Source: Alphaproteobacteria bacterium (GTDB lineage: Bacteria; Pseudomonadota; Alphaproteobacteria; Puniceispirillales; Puniceispirillaceae). From it: 14,521 bases of DNA. The notes below the pieces were generated by a model that saw only the letters and a program-made list of their open reading frames with translations, did no database searches and was not told the origin of the DNA. Position 1 is the stretch's first letter. Each line of letters begins with the position of its first letter. The translations under genes and the position numbers were made by a program. Positions 1-14,521 of the stretch are shown one piece after another. The stretch lies in contig WTHW01000228.1 of NCBI GenBank assembly GCA_011526395.1, forward strand, positions 1-14,521, given 5' to 3'.

Positions 1-3000
1 GACTGGCACTGTGCTATTTTGTGATACCAACGCCATCTCTTCTGGCAGATGCGGCGGTGTTGGCTCTTCAAACCACAAGGGATCATAAGGGGCTATGGCC
101 TGTGCCATGCGAATCGCCCCTGATGGCGAAAATTGGCCATGTGTGCCAAATAAGATATCAGCGCTATCTCCGACAGCCTCTCTTATATTCTTGCAAAATG
201 CCGCTGACCGGCTCAGTGATTCTAGATCTGGCTGGCGTGGGTCATAAATCGAATATTGCCCTGCCGGGTCACATTTAACAGCTGTAAAGCCCTGACGAGC
301 TTGAAAGGCTGCTTTCTCGCCAGCTCTGATAGGGTCAGCATAAAATTGGCCAGCATCCTCACCCTCATCAGGATAAAGATAGGTATAGGCGCGAAGCTCA
401 TCATGGATACGCCCGCCTAATAAATTGGCAACTGGCTGGTCTGTTGCCTTGCCAATGATATCCCACAAGGCCATCTCTAACCCGCTTGCCACACCAAACA
501 TGGTTGCATCAGGGCGGTGCAAGAAGCCTGCGCCATGCATTTTATGCATAAAGGCCTCAACCGCGAAAACTGATTCGTTATATAAATGACGCTCAAAGCT
601 ATCTTGTGCGATTTGGCAAATGATATCTGGCGCAATATGCCCTGCATAAATCTCGCCATACCCATCAATACCACAGGCTGTCGTCAGCTTCACAAAGATA
701 AAATAACGCCCCCCATGACCAGGCGGCGGCGTGCCAACAACAAAGCTTTTAAATGACGTCACTTTCATCAGATATCTCATTTTACAAAATCTTATTAGAC
801 TTCAATGATTAAAGGCGTGTATCGTCTAGCAAATCAAGCGCAAATAGTCTGAGAGAGGCAATTATGAAAGCAGTTTTAAATGCCGGCATGGCATGGGCAA
901 GACGTCATTTGGTGTTATTTGGCGCCGCCAAATTCCTAGCAGGCCTCATCATTGGCTTTGGTCTTGGTGTCTATTTCTTACCAATCCTGACAGCAGAACA
1001 AGGTCTTGATGATACCCAGCTCGCAAGCTTATCGCAGACCATTGAACGTCAGGGGACATTTGTGCGCGATCTAGAAGATTCAGATGCGCTTCATTGGGGC
1101 GAGGGCAAGATCAATGTTTCAGATAAAAAAATCTGGCTCGAAGGCAAAATTGCCGCTGGTCCAGATTACCGCCTTTACATGACGCCCAAATTTGTACAAA
1201 CCGAGCGTGATTTTCTTGACATAAAAGACCAATCTGTACAAATCGCGCCTATCAAAGCCTTCGAAAACTTCTCAGTTGATGTGCCGATGGGTGTCGATGT
1301 ATCTGCCTATCCTGCCCTGTTAATTTGGTGCGAGGCTTTCGGGCAATTCATTACAGCCGCTGAATTATCGGACATGTCATCCTAACAAGCAAACCGCCGC
1401 ACGCTGACCAGACAGATAAGCTGTCTCAAGGCGTGCTGTACCAAAATAATCGCCTGCCAGCACAATCTTGCCATCATCACTTATGAAAGGAAGGTTGCTA
1501 TCAGCTGATACCGCCACCCTTGCGTAAAGCCAACGATGGGCAAGCGAAAGGCGAACTGGCAACAGGCGCCCAACTGCCTCAAACAGTGATTGTGACATAG
1601 CATCAATCACCTTATCTGCTTGCCAATCCAGCATCTTTCGGCTTGCCTCTGGCGTTGCTTGAATGGTGATCGCAGGCTGGTAAATACCGCCTGTCATCCG
1701 CGCCGGCTCATAAGCGGCCCAGCCAATATCCCCCTCATCACGAAGCGGTTTTGGCATCACATCACATGCCTCATAAAGGCCAAGCATCACAGTCCAGCAA
1801 GGATCATAAAATGCTGTTCTGGCAGTGTCTGCCAATTCTGGATGCGTATCTTTTAGCAAATCAGCAGCTTGCGGCGCAGGCATAGTCACAATCACATGAT
1901 GAGCAAAATACTGCTCACCTTGCTCATCACATAACTGATACACATCACCATCTTTGTGTAATGAGGTAATCTTCACCTCTTGTCGCACATCTAACTCTTT
2001 GGCGAGATAGGCTATGAAATCACGCATGGTCGGGGCGCCAATAAAGGCTTTGTTATGATGACCAAAATCCCACTCAGAAATCGCATTATGCTGCAGCGCT
2101 GTGCCAACAACCTCTATAAACTCTTCATGCTTTGCTGTGAAAAATTGTGCGCCATGATTAAATGTCATGCCGTCTTTTCTCTTTGTGCTACAACGCCCGC
2201 CAATGCGCCTGCCTTTATCAAGGATAAGACAATTTTTGCCTTTGGATGTGAGGTATCGCGCGGCTGTAACACCTGATAAGCCAGAGCCTATGATGATGAC
2301 ATCATAACAATCTTCTTTGGCTGTATTTGTCATTTTTGCACTTCCCCCCTCTCACCTCTATAGCCGCCCGGCCATTAAGGCGTTATATTCATATTTGTGA
2401 TTACGATATGCATTTTAAATCGGTTTGATGCATGTGATGATAAGGCAATCCAAATAGATGACAGATCTTTATTCCCTATCAAAGCCAATGGATGCAAGTC
2501 GTACCCTTGCACTTTATCAACAATTCTATGATGCACATGGTCCAGCTTTGCCAGCAGGCCGCGCTGAAGATATGAAATTTGTTGAACATTTACGCGAAAA
2601 TCTATCAGGGCTAGAGGGCTTGATCCTTGATAGCTATGGCGTGATAGGGCTTGGCAGTGCGCCAATCGAGGGCATTACAGACTTATTTGATGCCGCGCGC
2701 AATTTGGATATACCCATTGTCATTTTAACAAATGGCGCCAGCAAACCAGCCACAAGCCGCGTCGCAGGATATCGTGAGTGGGGTCTTGATATAGATGCCA
2801 GTCAAATCGTCTCTAGCCGTGATGCTTGTTATCAAAAAATAAAACAGATACAAGCCGCTAACCCATCTGCCCGCTTTTCCTACCTTGGTAAAAATCTGCA
2901 ACCATTTGATGATGTTGCAGGCCCTGTTTATGGCGCAAATGGCTATCGCGAAGATGGGTGGGATAAAGCAGATTATTTTATTTTTCTTGGCGCGATTGGA

Positions 3001-6000
3001 TGGCAAGAAGAGGATCAAAAAGAGCTGGAAACAGCGCTTGCCACAACTGGAGGCAAGCTTATCGTTGGCAACCCAGATGTATCAGCACCTCAAGTGGAAG
3101 GCTTTAGTTTAGAGCCAGGATTTTGGGCGATGAAGGCAGCAGATGAAACAGGCTGCGAGATTATCATGACAGGCAAGCCCTTTGGTGCTGCCTATGATAT
3201 CGCACTTGAGGCACTTGCGCGTCTGACTGATAAGCCAATCGCGCCAGAAAAAGTAGGCATGGTAGGTGATTCCCTTCATACAGATATTCTAGGGGCAAAA
3301 TCATGTGGGCTTCAGGCTATTTTATTATCTAGCTATGGCTTGCTTGCTGGCAGGGATATCCTAGATGAGGCAAAGAAGGCACAAATTTATCCAGATATTA
3401 TTGCGCGCTATTTGTAGTCATAGGAGTGAGATGTGACTGTAAAACCAACAAGACGTTTTTTTGTAAGAGATATCGAAATACTCTGCTCGATTGGCATTTA
3501 TGACCATGAGCGCGCACATAAACAGCGCGTGATTGTGAATATCGAAGTTGTCTTGGACCCTGATTCAGAACCGACTAGTGATGCCATTCTAGAGGGGCTT
3601 GATTATGATATGATACGCGATGGTGTTATTGAGCTGGCAACAGAGCGCCATTATGATTTGCAAGAAACTCTGGCACGCGCCCTTTTTGATAAGATGTTAT
3701 CATTGCCAACTGTCATAGAAGCCTCAGTGCTAACTGCAAAACCAGACATATATGATAATTGCCGAGAAGCGGCCTATCAATTATCGAATATCACCCGATA
3801 AACAGGCTCATCCATCCCATTTGGCAAAGGCCTCATTAAGGTGCCTTATCGCTTCTCGCAACTGATCAGTATTTGATATTTGTGTTGTTTGACCCTCACC
3901 AGCTTCTTGGTGCGTTGTATCGAATTCAGCTAATGCCTTATTGATATGAGATGATAAGGCAGATTTCATCTCTTTGGTATCATATGCGATCATTGTCCAA
4001 AGCGCGTGCGTTGTTAATAAGGGCGCACTGTTATCATGAGATTCAGAGATCAGCTGAAGCAATGTTGATGATGTTAAATCTTCGCCTGTTTTGGCATCTG
4101 TGATGGCAACCTTATGACCAGATCTTATCATATCAGCTAAATCAGCGAGTGTGATATAGGCTGAATTTGTCACATTATATAGACGTCTATTGGTATATTT
4201 TTTGATTTCAATCATAGGATTTTATATAGCCAATTGCTTTTTGGGATAAGACATAATTTGGATTGATTTGCATTTCACGCTAGCATAACTCGTAACATCT
4301 TTGCAAAGCAGGTTAATAGATATGGTGCAATCTTCGGAAGGTGACAAAAACGCACAAGCATATGCGCCTGAGGCTATGAGTGAAATTGCCAATCTTGATC
4401 AGTTTTATCACAGCCCTGCGGGTCGTCTTGTATCCTATTTGTTGCGAAGACATCTGCAATCAAAATTATCACTAAACACCGATATAGACAGGCTTGGGTT
4501 TGGGTATCCTTTTATGTTGATGCCAAAATCAAACCTTCCTGTTTTGGTGCCAAGCGAGATGGGCGCGTTGGCCTATGGCGCGCCGATGAATATATTAACA
4601 TCATCTGTTCACTCTCATGCATGGCCTATTGCTAGCGAGTCTATGAATCAGATTATTATGTGTCATGGGCTTGAATATTGCTTCGATGGCGCAGCATGCC
4701 TGTCAGAAGCAAACCGTGTGTTAGCCAGCGCAGGTGAGCTATTTTTGATTGTGCCAAATCGGCGAAGCCTTTGGGTGCGTGATGATAAAACCCCTCTTGG
4801 TCATGGGCGTCCTTTCTCGAAGGGGCAAATCACAAAATTACTAACCAAGACAGGTTTTGAGATAAATGAAGTGCGCCGCGCGTTATTCTTGCCGCCTTCT
4901 TTCACAAATTTACCCCTGCGCCTTGCGCAAACAATCGACAGGCTTGGCTCCTATAGCTGGGCATTATTTGGCGGTGTCATCATCATCAGGGCCACAAAAT
5001 TACGCTATGCGACCAAGGGCAAATCAGCACGCGCTATGATGCCTGTTCTCTCGCCAGCGATAAAGCCAGCGGCGAAACCAGCCCTTGGGCGGACATCACA
5101 ATAAGGGCAGGGCTATTTCTTCTGCGGTAAAGCTGGAAAAACCATTGAGAATCTGGCAAGTTAGGCGCAGATATAAAACGCAAAATAGTGGCGCGTTACA
5201 GGGCAATAGGAGTCTTTGATGTCAGGCAATCAAACATCTGCTGATGCAAGTCAGTTGTCATTAGCATTGCAAGAACTGCGTGAAGCCATTGATGGTGTTG
5301 ATAATGAAATATTGACATTGCTTGCAAAGCGTCAAAATTTATCACGTCAAATCGCCACAAAAAAAGTGCTTGGCTCAAATGTGTTTCGCCCTGACAGAGA
5401 GATGAGCCTTCTGCGCAATTTAGTCGCAAAGCATGAAGCGATAGACCCGCGCCTTATCGCTGGTCTTTGGCGTCATATTATCTCTGCTAGTATTGCAGAA
5501 CAGAAACATGATTATACAATCGCCCATAGCCCAGAATCTGCCTCATTGGCGCAAGCGCATTCAGCTGGATATATGCATTGTCAGCCTTATGATAATTGCC
5601 AAACAGCTCTTACCGCATTATCTGCTGAAAAAGCAGATTGCGTGATTATCCTTCATGCTGAGCTAGAGACAATCAAAGATCAATTGGGGCGCGATATTTT
5701 TGTTGCATCATCTATCGGTGTCTCTCAGCAGCATAATCTGCCAGAGGGTTATATATTATGCCGCGAGTTACCTGGTCTATCTGGCGATGATATGGTCATC
5801 ATGCGCATGGCAGATGGCACGCTTTCGCATTTATCTGATGGTGATAATTTGCCTGATGGTCAGATCATTGGTAAATATGCGACCCCATTATCATATTTGT
5901 CCGAGAAAAAGGCATAAGTGCAATGACTGTGACTCCCTCACCAAAAAAGGCGGTGGCATCTTTAGTGTCTTACCGCCCTGCCTTGGGTAAATCAGCGAAC

Positions 6001-9000
6001 AAAGATTTGATTCGTCTTTCGGCGAATGAAAGCGCACTTGGCTGGGCGCCAAAAGTTGAAGAGGCGCTTCGTAAGATGCCTTTCCAGCTAAATCATTATG
6101 ATGTGCCACAATCAGCTGAGCTACATAACGCCATCGCCAAACGCTATGGCCTTGAAGCAGAGCGTATCTTATCTGCGAATGGGTCTGATGAGTTAATCGG
6201 TTTGATTTGCACAGCCTATCTTGAAGATGGGGATGAGGCTATACATACCCAATATGGCTTTTTGGTCTTCCCGCAAGCAACAACCATCGCTGGCGGTGTG
6301 CCCGTTGTGGCAGCTGATGAGGGCCTAACAGCAAGTGTTGATAATATTTTGGCGGCTGTGACTGAGAGGACCAAAATCATCTTTTTGGCAAATCCAAATA
6401 ATCCCACAGGCACCTTATTATCAGAAGCAGAGGTCAGGCGCCTTCATGCTGGCTTGCCATCACATGTTATTCTTGTGCTTGATTGGGCGTATGCGGAGTA
6501 TGTGGCAGAAGGTATGTCCTATGGCGCGCGTATGGTTGAGGCGTTTGAGAATGTTGTGATGTTCCGCACCTTTTCCAAAATGCATGGGCTAGCGGCACAA
6601 AGATTGGGTTGGGGGTATTTCCCGTCAAAGATTCGTGATGTTTTGGCGTCTATTCGCCCGCCATTTTCAATCAACACAATTGCAAATGTCATGGGGATAG
6701 CGGCAATCGAAGATAGAGCGTTCCAAGATAAGAGCTTTTCCCATAATCAAAAATGGCAAAGTGAATTTCCAAAGAGAATGGCTGAGATTGGCCTTAGCGT
6801 GAATGAGACTCATGCCAATTTCTTCTTGATTGATTTCTCAGGCCATAATGTGCCTTCAGCCAAACAGGCTGTTCAGTTTATGTCTGATAAAGGGATATTA
6901 TTGCGTGAAATGGTACCTTATAAGTTAGATGATTATTTGCGCATTTCGATTGGGACAGATGAAGAAATGGAAATTGTATTATCTGCCTTTCAAGAGTTGA
7001 TGGAAAAAAACCAGTGACACAAATCTATAATGATATTGCCATCATTGGCATCGGATTGATTGGCGCCTCTGCTGCTATCTCTGCCAAGCATAACAAGCTT
7101 GGTGGTCAAATACATTGCTATGATGGCTCAGCACAGGTGAGAGAAGAAGCAAAGTCACTTCGCATAGGTGATGTGATACATGATGATATTGCATCAGCTG
7201 TTGCCAGCGCAGATCTTGTAATCTTAGCTGTGCCTGTTGGCGCAATGCAGGCTGTCATGGCTGATATCGCGCCGCATTTGAAATCAGGTTGTGTCATCAC
7301 AGATACAGGTTCAACAAAAACCTCTGTCATCAGAGATGTAAAACCATCTGTTCCTGAAAATTGTACATTCATCGCTGGTCACCCCTTGGCTGGTACAGAA
7401 TTTTCAGGGCCAGCCGCTGGTTTTGCCAGCCTGTTTGATGGGCGTTATTGGCTTCTTGTGCCAGATGATGCGCCGCGTGCTAAAACAGACCAGCTATCAG
7501 ATTTCCTTGCTGGTATGGGCGCGCTCGTAGAGGAAATGGAAGCTGAATATCACGATAAAATTGTGGCGATTACCTCGCACCTGCCGCATTTGATTGCCTA
7601 TACAATTGTAGGCACTGCTGTTGATTTAGAATCAGACCTCAAAGAAGATGTCATTCGGTTTTCAGCATCAGGCTTCAGAGACTTCACACGCATCGCCGCA
7701 TCAGACCCAACCATGTGGCGTGATGTGTTTTTGAACAATGATAAAGCTGTTTTGGAAATGCTTCAGCGCTTCAACGAGGACCTAAGCTATTTGCAGAGGG
7801 CGATTCGGTGGCATGAAGGTGATAAATTATTTGATCTCTTCACCCGCACACGCTCTATTCGCAAGTCTATTATCGAAGCTGGTCAGGATAACTAGCTAGA
7901 AGATGAGCTGAATACGCCGAAAGCTATATTTTAGAAATTCACGGCTATAAAGGCGCGCAATCTGCCAATCGCTATACCATGACTTGCCTTTTAAATCTGG
8001 GGCAATGATGGGATGAGCTATAATCTGTCTGTCTGGCATCGCTGTGGTGAATTCCAATGCAGCGCGCGGCATATGATAATCTGATGTGACTAGCAAAAGG
8101 GTCTGAATATCATTTGTTTGTGACCAATTTTTTGCGGCGATGGCATTGCCGGGTGTATCTAGCGCTTGAAACTCTAGCGTTACACAGCATGATAAAATCT
8201 TATCCTGATCACCAGTTAGCACAAGAGATTGTGCGATCATCTGCTTTGTGATGCCTTCGCCAACTCCTGTTAACAGCAATAAGGGTGCTGTTTTATTTAC
8301 TAATAGCTGCAAGCCTTCTTCCAGCCTTGCTTGCCCGCCAGTGGCCACCACAATTCCATCTACAATAGGGGGTTTTTGTGTTTGTTTTGGCAAAGTCAGC
8401 ACAAAAAATTGTAAAGCGCTCACAAATAATCCTATCGCAATCAGACAAAGCGATAGCGTGATTATAATGTGATTTCCCTGTTTGCTAAGATGCATAGTAT
8501 TTGCCTATAAAAGCGCGCCTTAATTATTATTTTATGTAAAAAACAGCTCTAGTCTTTATGTTAAATGCTAAATATAGTTAGGTTAAGGAAAAAGAGATAG
8601 CCTGTGATAAGGATGTGGCACTTTCCTTGAGAGTAAGTCATTGCGATATTCTGATACGAACACGGGAAATCTGGTGGGGGTCCGATGCTTTTAACATGCG
8701 AGAATTGTGAAACAATTTTCCGAATTGAGTCAGCTCAGCTCAAAACACCAGGTCAGCAAGTGCGCTGTTCTGTTTGTAAACATGTATGGGCGCCAGAAGT
8801 TATTAATGAAGACCCTGTCGAGCCACAGCTAATACGTGAATCTATCTCAGTTCTGCGTTTCCCTATCCTTATTTGTGTTGCTATCACATTGCTTTTGACA
8901 CTCATCGGATTTAATCGCGGCACAATCACATCTTATGTGCCTATCACAATCAATGCTTTTGATATGGCTGGTTTGACGATTCGCCCTGATCTTACCAAGC

Positions 9001-12000
9001 TGGAAGTGCGCAATCTGAAGGCCAATTATGCAGGGGACACATTGCGCGTTAGCGGGAACCTTGCGAATAAATCAAGTCTGCGTGTTCATGCTGCGCCCTT
9101 ACAGCTTACGATTTCTGATTCTGATGAAGTTGTATTGCACACACAACGCATCCTGCCAGCCGATTTATTTATCGATAGCGGCGATGTCACTGATTTTTTC
9201 ATTCAGATTGATATTGAAAAAACAAATCAGGCAGAGGTCAGTGTCACACCGCTCGCCATTCGCATTGATCCCACATTATCTGGGAGCCAGTAACTTTCAG
9301 TTTCATAATCTGTTTATGAGAACGGATTATATTCATCTTCAAGCAATTGCTCGATGCTCTTGCGTGGCTTGATCACATGTACTTTATCATCATGAATCAA
9401 GATTTCAGCAGGATGCGCTCTTGTATTGTAATGAGATGCCATAACAGAGCCATAGGCGCCTGCACTAAAGACAGCTAAAACCTCACCTGATTCCATTTCT
9501 GCAAAATCACGGCCTTTGGCCAAATAATCACCTGTCTCGCAAACAGGCCCGACAACATCACTAATGCGTCTTGGACGATTTGATTGCGTCACAGGCTCAA
9601 TGCGATGATGGGCATCATATAAGGTTGGGCGGATGAGATCATTCATCGCGGCATCTATGATGACGAAATCTTTATCTTCTGCAGATTTTGTATAGAGAAC
9701 TGATGATAACAGCATCCCATTATCTGCGGCGATAGAGCGGCCAGGCTCAAAGCCTAGCTGATAGTCAAGCCCGTCAAATATGCGTGATACAAGCGCGCCA
9801 TAAGAGGCAAAATCAGGTTCACTATCGCCATGATAATCAACGCCAAGACCACCACCAAGATCAAGGATAGGGACGTCATATCCTTTCTGGCGGAATGACT
9901 CTGCAAGCGATATGAGCTTGCGATAGGCATGCTCAAAAGGAGATAAGTCAGTGAGCTGAGATCCGATATGCACAGCAAGACCGCGGGCAATCAGATGATC
10001 TGAATGATGAATATAATCATAAATCGCTTCAGCATCACCATTATCAATTGGGATTCCAAATTTTGTTGATTTCTGGCCTGTTGAGATTTTCTCATGGCTT
10101 TTGGCATCAATATCCGGATTGACACGAATCGCAACAGGCGCCTTGATAGCCCATTCAGAGGCAATCGCCTCAATGCGCTTAATTTCTGCGATTGATTCAG
10201 CGTTGATTTGCCCAACGCCTTTTGCAAGGGCCAGCCTAATCTCATCATCTGTTTTGCCAACACCTGAAAAGACAATATCTTTGGCAGCAATGCCAGCGCT
10301 AAGGGCGCGCATCATCTCACCGCCAGAGACAATATCTGCGCCAGCTCCTAATTTGCCAAGCAATGATAATATGGCCAAATTCGAATTCGCCTTTACCGCG
10401 AAATGAACCTTGCCATTTACAGGTGCCACAGCCTTTTGAAAGGCTGTGAAATAATCTGTAAAGCCTTTCGCGGAATAAACATAAAGCGGCGTGCCGAACT
10501 CGGTTGCAAGTTCGCTTGCAAGGAACCCATCAGCAGTTAGCTGTCCATTTTCATCATAAGTAAAGGCCATAGGCGCTCTTCTATCTTGTTATCGTCTAAG
10601 AGGTTTGTTCAACGTCCGATGGGCGAATAGGGTCGCCGCGTTTGCCGCAAGCTGACACAGATACCAACAAACTTGTCCCTAGAAGTAAGGCAATTAGTGA
10701 CTTTGTAATTGTCATCATAGGACTCCTTTTTGCCTATAGATTATAATTTTTCCGTGCCACAGAAATCTGGCGCCTGACTTCATCTGGTGCGGTGCCGCCA
10801 AAGCTTGTACGTGCTGCCGCAGCGCCTTCGACTGATAAATAACCCATCACTTTGTCATTCAGGCGTGGCTCAATCGCAACCATATCATCAAATGATAATT
10901 CTTCGAGTGTGCATCCTTTTTTATCCGCCAAAGCCACAATAGAGCCTGAGGCATGATGTGCATCACGGAAAGGCATTGAAAGTTCTCTTACCATGAAATC
11001 AGCAAGATCAGTGGCTGTTGGATGGCCGGCTGTCAGCGCTTGCCGCATGGCATCATGATTAACACTCATATCTTCAATCATGCCTGTCATGGCTGTAACA
11101 GACAGCATCAAATTAGCTTCAGCATCAAACACAGGTTCTTTGTCTTCTTGCATATCTTTGCCATAGGCAAGTGGCAGACCTTTTAGGACAGTTAATAATG
11201 TGACCAAGGATCCCATAATGCGTCCCGGTTTGGCGCGTACCAATTCAGCGGCGTCTGGGTTGCGCTTTTGCGGCATGATTGATGAGCCAGTGGTGAAAGC
11301 ATCAGACAGGCTGATAAAGGCAAATCTGTCAGTTGACCAAATCACGATCTCTTCTGCCAAGCGTGATAAATGCGTTGCGCAAATAGCGGCGGCAGACAAA
11401 AATTCAATCGCAAAATCGCGAGATGAGACAGCATCCATCGCATTTTCCATTGGCCGCGAAAAATCGAGCAAATCAGCTGTTTGGTGACGGTTAATCGGAA
11501 AGGACGTACCAGCAAGTGCGGCTGAGCCAAGCGGGCTTTCATTCACGCGCGCACGGCAATCTGCCATCCGGCCTCTATCTCTGCCTATCATCTCAACATA
11601 AGCCATGAGGTGAAAGCCAAATGTAACAGGTTGTGCTGTCTGCAGATGTGTAAAGCCAGGCATCAGCGTATCTGCATGGGCGTCTGCTTGTGTGATAAGC
11701 GCGCTTTGCAGATGTGATAAGGCTGTATCAATATCATCTAGCCTATCACGCAACCACAGACGTAAATCAGTAGCAACTTGGTCATTACGAGAGCGCGCTG
11801 TATGAAGGCGGCGGGCTGCATCTCCGATTAATTCAGATAATCTTGTTTCGATATTCATGTGAATATCTTCAAGTGTGGCATCAAATGTAAAAGTGCCAGC
11901 TTCTATTTCTGCTTCAATTTGTGATAAGCCGCTATGAATGGCCGCTTCATCTTCAGCTGTTAAAATGCCAGTGGCAGCCAGCATTGTGGCATGCGCTTTT

Positions 12001-14521
12001 GAGCCTCTTATATCTTGTGCATAGAGTTTTTGATCATAAGAGATAGATGCGTTAATATCCTGCATAAGCTGTGAGGGTCCGCCTGCAAAGCGGCCACCCC
12101 ATATCGCAGATTTTCCGTGTTCTTTAGCTGACATGAAAAAAGGCTCCTTATCTGGACATGATTTATAGGCAGAATTTCACATTTTACCAGAAAAAAACAG
12201 GCTTTCGTCATTTTGCAAAAGCTGTGTTGCTGGCATTGCTTGTTACAAACTCAATCGCCACAGCACAAGCAGAGCTAAAATTATCACCAGCTCACGATGT
12301 CATATTTCCAAGTGATAGGCTAGATACCTCTGATGGAAAGGGGTTTTCCATCGCTGATCAAAACCGCGCTATGATAGTGAATTTTTGGGCGACATGGTGC
12401 GCGCCTTGTGTGACAGAATTACCAGAGCTTGCTGAAGCAGCTCATCTTTTATCTGATGATGTTGATGTGGTTTTGATATCAGTTGACCGTAAAGGCGCAC
12501 AGCACGCACAAAACTTCCTTGATGAGAGGAATATTACAGGTGTCATCTCTGCCTATAATCCGAAATCAGACTGGCCGCGCTCTTTGAAATTGCGCGGATT
12601 GCCAAGCACTTATCTGATTTCAGCTGACCAGACAGACATATATTTGGTAAGCGGCCCTGCCTCATGGGCTGATGAGGCGATTTTATCAAAGATTAAATCT
12701 TTAATCCTTACCCCATAAAAAAACCGCGCTAACAAATGCTAGCGCGGCTTTTCATTCGATAAGTTGCGAAGTTAGTTAAGCTCGCCCTCTAACTCAGGAA
12801 CAGCATCAAACAAGTCAGCAACGAGACCATAGTCAGCAACTTGGAAGATAGGTGCTTCATCATCTTTGTTAATGGCAACGATGACTTTTGAGTCCTTCAT
12901 ACCTGCCAAATGCTGAATCGCGCCAGAAATACCAACTGCGATGTACAGATCTGGTGCAACCACTTTACCTGTTTGACCAACCTGATAATCATTTGGCACA
13001 AAACCAGCATCCACAGCTGCGCGTGAAGCACCAACAGCGGCGCCTAGCTTGTCAGCTACGTTTTCTAGCATTGCGAAGTTTGAACCATCTTGCATGCCGC
13101 GGCCACCAGAGACCACGATACCAGCTGATGTCAATTCAGGACGCTCAGATGATGATAGCTCAGATTTCACATAAGATGACAGACCTGCATCACCGGCACT
13201 GTCTAGTGATTCAACAGATGCTGAACCGCCCATACCAACAGCTTCAAATGATGTGGCTCTGACAGTGATTAGCTTTAGCGCTTCATCACTTTTCACAGTC
13301 GCAATCGCGTTACCTGCATAAATTGGACGCTTGAATGTTGAAGCATCTTCCACTGAGATAATATCAGAGATTTGTGCAACATCCTTTAGCGCTGCAACAC
13401 GTGGCATAATGTTTTTGCCGTATGTTGTTGCTGGTGCCAGAATGTGGCTGTAGTTATCTGCGATGCTCAAAATCACAGGAGCCACATTTTCAGCCAAACC
13501 ATTTGCTAGCTCAGCAGAATCAGCCGCTAGGACGCGTGATACGCCGTCAGCTTTTGCAGCTTCAGCCGCAATATCGCCAACATTTTGACCTGCAACAAGC
13601 ACATCAACATCGCCGCCAATTTGGGCAGCAGCAGCAATTGCATTTAAAGTGGCAGCACCGAATGTGGCGCCATCATGATCACAAAGTACAAGAATAGCCA
13701 TGATTAGATCACCTTTGCTTCATTTTTCAATTTATCAACAAGCTCTGTGACAGAGCCTACTTTAATGCCGGCCGCACGTGCTTCAGGCTCTTCAACCTTC
13801 AACACTGAAAGACGTGATGATGTATCCACACCTAGATCAGCTGCTGACATGCTATCAATCGGCTTTTTCTTTGCTTTCATGATGTTTGGCAGTGATGCGT
13901 AGCGTGGTTCATTCAAACGAAGATCAACAGAAATAACAGTTGGCATATTCACTGTGATATGCTCAAGACCGCCATCAACTTCGCGTACGATATTTGCTTT
14001 GTCACCAGCGATTTCCACGCCTGATGCAAATGTTGCTTGTGACCAGCCTAGAAGCGCAGATAGCATCTGGCCTGTTTGGTTGCTGTCATCATCAATGGCT
14101 TGCTTGCCACAAAGCACAAGACCTGGCTCTTCTTTTGCAACAACTTCCTTCAGAAGCTTTGCAACAGCGAGTGGCTCAGTTTCATGTTCTGCTTCGATGT
14201 GAATGCCTCTGTCAGCACCCATAGCAAGGCCAGTACGGATTGTTTCTTGTGACTGTGTTGGACCAACAGACACCAAAACAACTTCATCAGCTTGGCCAGC
14301 TTCCTTCAATAGCAAAGCTTGCTCTACAGCGATTTCATCAAATGGGTTCATTGCCATCTTTACGTTGGCAAGCTCTACGCCTGTTTGGTCAGCTTTTACG
14401 CGGACTTTCACGTTGTAATCAATGACGCGCTTGACGGGCACCAAAATTTTCATCGTTATTCCCTTTCCCTGAAATTGGGATGAATTCAAAATATCTTGAA
14501 ACTACATAAAGTAGTAAGCCT

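Overview
The window reads as a stretch of ordinary, gene-dense chromosome from an alphaproteobacterium, probably a marine one of the Rhodospirillales/SAR116 type. This is inferred from family resemblances only: a HisC with an AYAEY motif, a chorismate mutase followed by hisC and tyrA, a PhaR-type regulator, a tlpA / argH / small lipoprotein / lysA block, and an etfB-etfA pair with a 249-residue EtfB. There is no 16S rRNA or other decisive marker. Base composition looks moderate to slightly AT-rich and uniform. I see no tRNA, rRNA, insertion sequence, integrase, phage gene or CRISPR array, and no gene-free stretch longer than about 190 bases.

Layout. 1-768 (-) is the N-terminal part of an enolase-superfamily (mandelate racemase-like) enzyme that runs off the left edge. 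864-2333 holds a membrane-anchored DM13-domain protein (+) and a renalase-like FAD amine oxidase (-) whose 3' ends overlap. 2458-3801 (+) carries a class IIA HAD phosphatase and folB. A short phaR-like regulator (-) follows, divergent from a SAM-methyltransferase-like gene (+). 5219-7895 (+) is an aromatic amino acid cluster: chorismate mutase, hisC and prephenate dehydrogenase, with 5-nt and -4-nt junctions. A YdcF/DUF218 membrane protein (-) abuts tyrA, and a zinc-ribbon membrane protein (+) lies beyond it. 9314-12134 (-) is argH, a 40-codon LptM-like lipoprotein gene, then lysA. tlpA (+) diverges from argH with only 23 nt between start codons. A strong hairpin terminator separates tlpA from the etfB-etfA operon (-).

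How the genes work together. The clearest theme is amino acid biosynthesis: chorismate to prephenate (chorismate mutase), prephenate oxidation (TyrA) and transamination (HisC) towards tyrosine; meso-diaminopimelate to lysine (LysA); argininosuccinate to arginine (ArgH). Cell-envelope functions are scattered between these: the LptM-like lipoprotein expected to help the LPS translocon LptDE, YdcF, the DM13 protein, and a periplasmic TlpA thiol-disulfide protein. EtfAB carries electrons from flavin dehydrogenases to the respiratory chain.

I looked for a new multi-gene system and did not find one. The more interesting details are single-gene ones: an enolase-superfamily protein with Gly where a metal-binding Asp is expected, an easily missed lptM-like microgene, a chorismate mutase with a large uncharacterised C-terminal half, a methyltransferase with a degenerate SAM motif, and the very compact tlpA/argH divergent start region.
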